Below, piece by piece: positions 5,654 through 9,468 of a stretch of 9,468 bases of DNA (position 1 is the first letter of the stretch; each line of letters begins with the position of its first letter). A program made the position numbers and the translations under genes. Under the pieces are notes generated by a model. The model worked only from the letters and a program-made list of their open reading frames with translations, made no database searches and was not told the DNA's origin. The stretch is from Clostridiales bacterium (GTDB lineage Bacteria > Bacillota > Clostridia > Oscillospirales > Oscillospiraceae), in NCBI GenBank assembly GCA_012728025.1, contig JAAYFX010000002.1, positions 1-9,468 of the forward strand, read 5' to 3'.

Positions 5654-5681
5654 ACTATATAAGCGACGGTATCAATATCAA
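5654..5681 (-). promoter_or_regulatory. Candidate promoter for the chimeric ORF and rtcB
   Basis: On the minus strand TTGATA (5681-5676), a 16-nt spacer and TATAGT (5659-5654). It would start transcripts near 5647 and read through the msrA remnant, the 53-residue tail and rtcB. It faces the plus-strand candidate promoter at 5604-5632. Confidence 0.4.
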
Positions 5682-5780
5682 GTGAACTGTACGCTAACTG
5701 AGGTTTTTTAAGAACGAAAAAATCTGCTTTGATCCTTTGTGACAGAGACAGTTATATCCGATTTAATTGTGATTAAGATG

Positions 5781-5848
5781 TCCTTTTCTTCTATCTAAGG
5801 GGTTGCTCTGCCTTCAGAGCGGCAATGCAGATGAAAAGGATTTTTTTT
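5781..5848 (+). terminator. Large intrinsic terminator upstream of panG
   Basis: TCCTTTTC (5781-5788) pairs with GAAAAGGA (5833-5840), ATCT with AGAT, and an inner GCTCTG/CAGAGC helix is capped by CCTT. Eight T residues follow at 5841-5848. On the minus strand there is no T tail, so it works toward the pan genes. Confidence 0.8.
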
Positions 5849-5939
5849 GTTCCTTTTTAACTAATTACCTGAAAACCTCAACTATCGGAAATGCTTGTAT
5901 GAATTAAAGGGCTGTAAACATTATATCGAGGTGATGCTT

Positions 5940-6824
5940 TTGAAAATTGGATTTATCGGTGCTGGAAAGGTTGGAAAGGCTCTCGGCCTTTATTTTAAGA
6001 ACCATGGCTTAAAAATTTCGGGCTATTACAGCAAGACGGCAAAGTCGGCTCAGGAAGCGGCAATGCTTGCGTCAGCCCAAAAATTTGATAATATAACGGA
6101 TTTGGCCAATTCCAGCAGCATCATCTTCATCACTGTTCCGGACCAAGCTTTAGAGGAAATTGACAGCAAGGCTTTATCCTTAATCAATGAACATTGCATT
6201 GATACCGAAAACACATGGCTCCATGTCAGCGGAGCCCATCCGTCGGATGTTCTTGCGGGCTTGAAGTTGGCAGGATGTGCAGTCGGCTGCATACATCCGC
6301 TTCAAAGTTTCGGTGAAGCTGCTGAAAGTGCTGACCGGCTCGAAAAGGCATGGTTTACCATTGAAGGAACAGAAAAGGCTGTTCAGGCAGCCAAAACTAT
6401 TTTAGACAAGACAGGCGGAAAATATAGCTTGATTAAATCTGAAAACAAGCCCTTATATCATGCGGGAGCCTGTGTGGTTTCAAACTTTTTAGTGACGCTT
6501 ATAGAAAGTGGCATCCGATTTTTTGAAGCAGCAGGCATGAAAAGGGAGGATATTATTCAAGCGATTGGCCCGCTCATTGAAGCGACACTGGCCAACATTC
6601 AGGAAAAAGGCCCGATTGAGGCTCTGACAGGCCCAATCGTACGTGGGGATTTGAACACTATAAATCTTCACTTGCAAGCTCTTGAGGCAAGGCTTCCTTC
6701 CGAGCTGGATTATTATAAATCAATGTCGCTTAAAACAGTCCAGATGCTTGAGAACAAAAGGCTGACACATGAACAAGTTGAAAAACTTAAACAGGTTTTG
6801 GAGGAAACATCATATGCCGAGTAA
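5940..6824 (+). CDS. panG: PanG-type ketopantoate reductase (Rossmann/DUF2520 protein)
   Basis: Predicted to reduce 2-dehydropantoate to pantoate with NAD(P)H, the step done by PanE elsewhere. It has 294 residues. The N-terminal Rossmann domain starts with KIGFIGAGKVG (Gly7, Gly9, Gly12). HVSGAHPS and CIHPLQSFGE follow in the middle, and the C-terminal helical half has YHAGACVVSNFL and LTGPIVRGD. This is the Rossmann-like plus DUF2520 architecture of PanG, known as an alternative ketopantoate reductase in Francisella and, by homology, in some enterococci and clostridia. Position at the head of panBCD supports the role, and no panE is in view. TTG 5940 is chosen for its 8-nt distance from GAGG; ATG 5934 sits too close to the binding site, and ATG 5895 has none. 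It overlaps panB by 11 bp. Confidence 0.85.
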   Translation: MKIGFIGAGKVGKALGLYFKNHGLKISGYYSKTAKSAQEAAMLASAQKFDNITDLANSSSIIFITVPDQALEEIDSKALSLINEHCIDTENTWLHVSGAHPSDVLAGLKLAGCAVGCIHPLQSFGEAAESADRLEKAWFTIEGTEKAVQAAKTILDKTGGKYSLIKSENKPLYHAGACVVSNFLVTLIESGIRFFEAAGMKREDIIQAIGPLIEATLANIQEKGPIEALTGPIVRGDLNTINLHLQALEARLPSELDYYKSMSLKTVQMLENKRLTHEQVEKLKQVLEETSYAE

Positions 6825-7665
6825 ATTCACAAGACTATCATTTTTAGACGCAAAGAAAAATAACAAGAAAATTACTATGCTTACCGGTTATGACTATTCG
6901 ATGGCACAGATTCTTGATGATTGCGGCATCGATGCAATTTTGGTTGGAGATTCCCTCGGCATGGTGGTGCAAGGCAGAGATTCGACAGTGGAGGTCACCA
7001 TTGACGAGATGCTTTATCATTGCAAATGTGTGGCAAGGGGTGCAAAAAATGCCATGCTTATCGGAGATATGCCTTTTCTTACTTATCATACCAGTGCCGA
7101 CGAGGCAATACGAAATGCAGGCCGCTTCATACAGGAAGCCCAAATGAATGCTGTTAAGCTGGAAGGCGGCAAAAGCATGGCGGATACGGTTAAAGCCATT
7201 GTAAGGGCACAAATTCCCGTTATGGGTCATATTGGCCTTACGCCTCAGTCTGTCAATGTCTTTGGCGGATTTAAGGTGCAGGGCAAGGAGGAAAGTGCGG
7301 CAAAGGCTCTGATTGAAGATGCGTTGGCCCTTGAGGAAGCAGGTGCTTTTGCCATAGTGCTTGAAGCTGTTCCCGAAGCCCTTGCGCATATCATTACAGA
7401 AAAAGTTAAAATACCGACGATTGGCATTGGGGCGGGCAGATATTGCGATGGGCAGGTGTTGGTCGTGAATGACCTTTTGGGTATGTATTCCGACTTTACA
7501 CCGAAATTTGCTAAAAAATATGCCGATTTAAAAAGCACAATTACAGATTCAATCAGCGAATATATCAGTGATGTCAGGACACAGCAGTTTCCGGAGAAAC
7601 AGCATACTTTCTCGATAAGTGATGAGGTTTTGAAAAAACTACATTCATATGAAAAGGAAATGTAA
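6814..7665 (+). CDS. panB: 3-methyl-2-oxobutanoate hydroxymethyltransferase PanB
   Basis: The first committed step of pantothenate synthesis: transfers a one-carbon unit from methylenetetrahydrofolate to 2-ketoisovalerate to give ketopantoate. It has 283 residues, a normal length. It forms a TIM barrel with LTGYDYS (23-29), ILVGDSLGM (42-50, Mg2+ ligand Asp46), GDMPFLTY (84-91, Asp85), VKLEGG (114-119, Lys115 and Glu117), GHIGLTPQ (138-145), VLEAVP (182-187, catalytic Glu184) and TIGIGAG (202-208). ATG 6814 follows GGAGG and lies inside the last codons of panG, so the two are translationally linked. The stop shares one base with the panC start. Confidence 0.97.
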   Translation: MPSKFTRLSFLDAKKNNKKITMLTGYDYSMAQILDDCGIDAILVGDSLGMVVQGRDSTVEVTIDEMLYHCKCVARGAKNAMLIGDMPFLTYHTSADEAIRNAGRFIQEAQMNAVKLEGGKSMADTVKAIVRAQIPVMGHIGLTPQSVNVFGGFKVQGKEESAAKALIEDALALEEAGAFAIVLEAVPEALAHIITEKVKIPTIGIGAGRYCDGQVLVVNDLLGMYSDFTPKFAKKYADLKSTITDSISEYISDVRTQQFPEKQHTFSISDEVLKKLHSYEKEM

Positions 7666-8528
7666 TGAGTATAATTAAAACAACAGCCGAACTGGAAGCT
7701 TGGCTTGGAAGTATGAACCGTCGGGATAAAACACTGGGCTTTGTGCCAACAATGGGATATTTGCATGAAGGCCATTTATCTCTCATTAGAGAGGCAAAAG
7801 CCCAAAACGACTTGGTTGCAGTAAGCGTGTTTGTAAATCCGACGCAATTTGCCCCCGAAGAAGACTATGAAAGCTATCCGAGGGACATTGACCGTGACTA
7901 TAAGTTGGCGTGTGAAGCCGGTGCCGATATTGTCTTTTATCCCGAAGTAGACGAAATATATATTCCGTCCTCGTCCACAGCGGTGGAAGTGACGGGGGAT
8001 ATTACAAAAAAGCTCTGCGGAGCATCACGGCCGGCTCATTTCAAGGGCGTAACAACTGTTGTCAATGTTCTTTTTAACATTGTCAGGCCGGACAGGGCTT
8101 ACTTTGGACAAAAGGATGCCCAGCAGGCACTTATAATCAAAAAAATGGTTCGTGACCTGCATATTCCGGTGGAGGTGGTAGTTTGCCCAATCGTTAGGGA
8201 GGCTGACGGTCTTGCCCTAAGCTCCAGAAATGTCTATCTGACCCCTCATGAGCGAAGTCAGGCAATATGCCTTAGCGGGAGCCTGCAAAAGGCAGAAGAT
8301 TATCTTAGCTCCGAAGCTGATGATTGCAGAAGTGCCGCAAGATTGATTAAAATAATAGGAGAGCATATACAATGTCAAAGTCTTGCTTCCATTGACTATA
8401 TCAATATCCTTGACGGAGAAACCCTTGAGGACATAGAGCACATCGAATCAGGAAGGAAAGCTCTGGCGGCTGTGGCTGTAAAGTTTGGGAAAACAAGACT
8501 TATCGACAACAGAATATTATCGATATGA
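7665..8528 (+). CDS. panC: Pantothenate synthetase PanC
   Basis: Joins pantoate and beta-alanine using ATP through a pantoyl-adenylate. It has 287 residues, a normal length. Class I nucleotidyltransferase motifs are present: VPTMGYLHEGH (27-37, His34 and His37 at the ATP site), FVNPTQF (56-62), YPRD (71-74), FKGVTTVV (126-133), YFGQKDAQQ (146-154, Lys150 and Asp151) and ALSSRN (184-189, the KMSKS-like loop). The ATG overlaps the panB stop as TAATG, typical of translational coupling. All expected active-site residues are present, so I expect an active enzyme. Confidence 0.97.
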   Translation: MSIIKTTAELEAWLGSMNRRDKTLGFVPTMGYLHEGHLSLIREAKAQNDLVAVSVFVNPTQFAPEEDYESYPRDIDRDYKLACEAGADIVFYPEVDEIYIPSSSTAVEVTGDITKKLCGASRPAHFKGVTTVVNVLFNIVRPDRAYFGQKDAQQALIIKKMVRDLHIPVEVVVCPIVREADGLALSSRNVYLTPHERSQAICLSGSLQKAEDYLSSEADDCRSAARLIKIIGEHIQCQSLASIDYINILDGETLEDIEHIESGRKALAAVAVKFGKTRLIDNRILSI

Positions 8529-8543
8529 ACCGAGGTATTTGAA

Positions 8544-8927
8544 ATGCTTTTAAATATATTCAAAAGTAAACTGCACCGAGCTACTATTACGCAGGCGGAT
8601 ATTAATTATGTGGGCAGCGTAACGATAGATAGTGAGTTGCTTGAAAAGTCCGGCATTTTGGCGGGAGAAAAGGTTCAAATCGTTAACATAAATAACGGTG
8701 AACGGTTTGAAACATATACAATCGACGGCGAGGCCGGCAGCGGTACCATCTGTATTAACGGTGCCGCCGCAAGGCTTGTTCAGGTGGGGGATAGGGTGAT
8801 TATCATTGCCTATGCCTTGATGGATGAAAATGAGGCTAAAACCTTTGAGCCGAAAATACTGGTTTTGGATGAGAGAAACAAAATCATCCAGACAAAGAAT
8901 AAAGAGATACATGGCACAATTGAATAG
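8544..8927 (+). CDS. panD: Aspartate 1-decarboxylase proenzyme PanD
   Basis: Makes beta-alanine from L-aspartate and so supplies the second PanC substrate. It has 127 residues, a normal length. The proenzyme cuts itself between Gly24 and Ser25 (YVGSVTID), turning Ser25 into the pyruvoyl group. Lys9 (FKSKLHRA), Arg54 (NGERFETY), Tyr58 and Asn72 (ICINGAAAR) match the conserved active-site residues. GAGGT lies 7 nt before the ATG, and the gap to panC is 15 nt. No gene for a separate maturation factor (PanZ/PanM) is in view; such factors are known from enterobacteria. Confidence 0.97.
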   Translation: MLLNIFKSKLHRATITQADINYVGSVTIDSELLEKSGILAGEKVQIVNINNGERFETYTIDGEAGSGTICINGAAARLVQVGDRVIIIAYALMDENEAKTFEPKILVLDERNKIIQTKNKEIHGTIE

Positions 8928-8930
8928 GAT

Positions 8931-9468
8931 GTGGTCAAAATAAAACATATAATGATTACAGCCGGCGGAACTGCTGAGGCGATTGACGGTGTCAGAAAAA
9001 TCAGCAATACAAGTACGGGAAGCCTTGCCGCCTGTATTTATGAGGCCCTAGCAGAATATATTGCTGAGGGATTAGGCGCATCAGGTAAAAGAGAGCCTGA
9101 ATTTATTGTACACTATGTGGTTTCTGAAACAGCGGTGATGCCTGAAGAAAATGTAAACCTGCCAATAAAATTTTATATAGTTACGGATGTTGAAAGCGTG
9201 GAATCCGTACTTGAAAAGCTGTTGGCTGATTATAAAATCGATTACATAATTCACAGCATGGCTGTTTCGGATTTCACAAAAGGCTATCTTATTGAGCAGG
9301 AAGAGCTGATATGTGAGCTGGCAGAAACGCTGGAAAAAGCGCTGAATGACAATGAAAAGAGCCTGTCAGAAGAACAGCTTAAAGAGTATATAGGCAATGT
9401 TCTAAAAAACCCAAAACGTATTCTTAATGCCTCATCCAAGGTAAGCTCAAAAGCGGAATTAATGCTCA
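8931..9468 (+). CDS. coaB: Phosphopantothenate-cysteine ligase CoaB, stand-alone, 3' end outside window
   Basis: Joins 4'-phosphopantothenate and cysteine, the second step from pantothenate to CoA. About 179 codons are visible and stay open to the right edge. The start matches CoaB: HIMITAGGTAEAIDGVRKIS followed by NTSTGSLA, the nucleotide-binding glycine loop and the region that reads NHSTG in relatives. Further on IIHSMAVSDF is the usual (H)AMAVSDY motif, and NASSKVSS corresponds to the conserved KISS region near the dimer interface. No CoaC (flavin decarboxylase) domain precedes it, so this is the separate CoaB form seen in streptococci, enterococci and many clostridia rather than the fused Dfp. 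Start GTG 8931, 3 nt after panD, is my choice; ATG 8952 is the alternative. The binding site AGGA is weak and close. Confidence 0.88.
   Translation, partial: MVKIKHIMITAGGTAEAIDGVRKISNTSTGSLAACIYEALAEYIAEGLGASGKREPEFIVHYVVSETAVMPEENVNLPIKFYIVTDVESVESVLEKLLADYKIDYIIHSMAVSDFTKGYLIEQEELICELAETLEKALNDNEKSLSEEQLKEYIGNVLKNPKRILNASSKVSSKAELML

Larger units (their letters stand above)
5640..5939 (+). promoter_or_regulatory. Leader of the pantothenate operon with attenuator
   Basis: About 300 nt without a gene. It holds an A/T-rich hairpin TTTTTT/AAAAAA near 5704-5722, a small TTAAT/ATTAA hairpin at 5763-5776, and a large intrinsic terminator (5781-5848) on the coding strand of the pan genes, about 90 nt before panG. 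No plus-strand gene lies upstream to be terminated, so attenuation of the pan operon is the simplest reading. ATCCTTT (5732-5738) could pair with AAAGGAT (5835-5841) in the terminator's 3' arm, a possible antiterminator. A 'pan' RNA motif has been described upstream of pantothenate genes in Bacillota; I cannot confirm by eye whether this is a member. Confidence 0.5.

Noticed and set aside
5640..5939. T-box leader upstream of the pan operon
   Set aside because: There is no recognisable T-box sequence or specifier loop, and pan genes are not usual T-box targets.
5895..5939. ATG 5895 as the panG start
   Set aside because: It adds 15 residues before the Rossmann strand and lacks a ribosome binding site; GAGGTGAT points to TTG 5940.
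6844..7389. Minus-strand frame of 181 codons opposite panB
   Set aside because: It is a shadow of the conserved PanB frame with no start signal.

Overview
This is a bacterial chromosome segment, most likely from an anaerobic member of the Clostridia (Bacillota). The pointers are strong AGGAGG-type ribosome binding sites, several TTG/GTG starts, a cytosolic Cu/Zn superoxide dismutase of the clostridial type, PanG in place of PanE, and a stand-alone CoaB. I cannot name a genus from this sequence. No tRNA, rRNA or CRISPR array is visible.

Layout. (1) 1-490 is mobile-element debris: the start of an IS3-like transposase gene runs off the left edge, and its outer end abuts the C-terminal remnant of a large serine recombinase. 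(2) 559-1059 (-) is sodC, with an intrinsic terminator that lies over the recombinase stop codon. (3) 1239-2920 (+) is the magnesium transporter gene mgtE. It has a consensus-like promoter and a leader of about 300 nt holding a candidate 27-codon upstream reading frame and a strong terminator. I cannot match the leader to the M-box. A shared hairpin at 2981-3026 separates mgtE from the convergent msrAB. (4) 3025-5533 (-) reads, in transcription order, a broken msrA copy fused to a 53-residue tail, then rtcB (RNA ligase), then an intact msrA-msrB fusion gene. rtcB and the tail are therefore bracketed by two msrA 5' ends in direct orientation, which records a local duplication. (5) 5604-9468 (+) is a pantothenate/CoA operon, panG-panB-panC-panD-coaB, tightly packed and preceded by a leader of about 300 nt with a large intrinsic terminator about 90 nt before the first gene. 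coaB runs off the right edge.

How the genes work together. The right half is one pathway. PanB makes ketopantoate, PanG reduces it to pantoate, PanD makes beta-alanine, PanC joins the two into pantothenate, and CoaB adds cysteine to 4'-phosphopantothenate on the way to CoA. The left half holds separate housekeeping and stress functions: superoxide removal, repair of oxidised methionine, RNA ligation and magnesium uptake.

The most interesting points are the msrA duplication around rtcB (an in-frame 77-codon deletion between CTGCCC repeats), the mgtE leader, the terminator-bearing leader of the pan operon, and the unrecognised 53-residue ORF ending 11 nt before rtcB. Nothing here amounts to a clearly new system.
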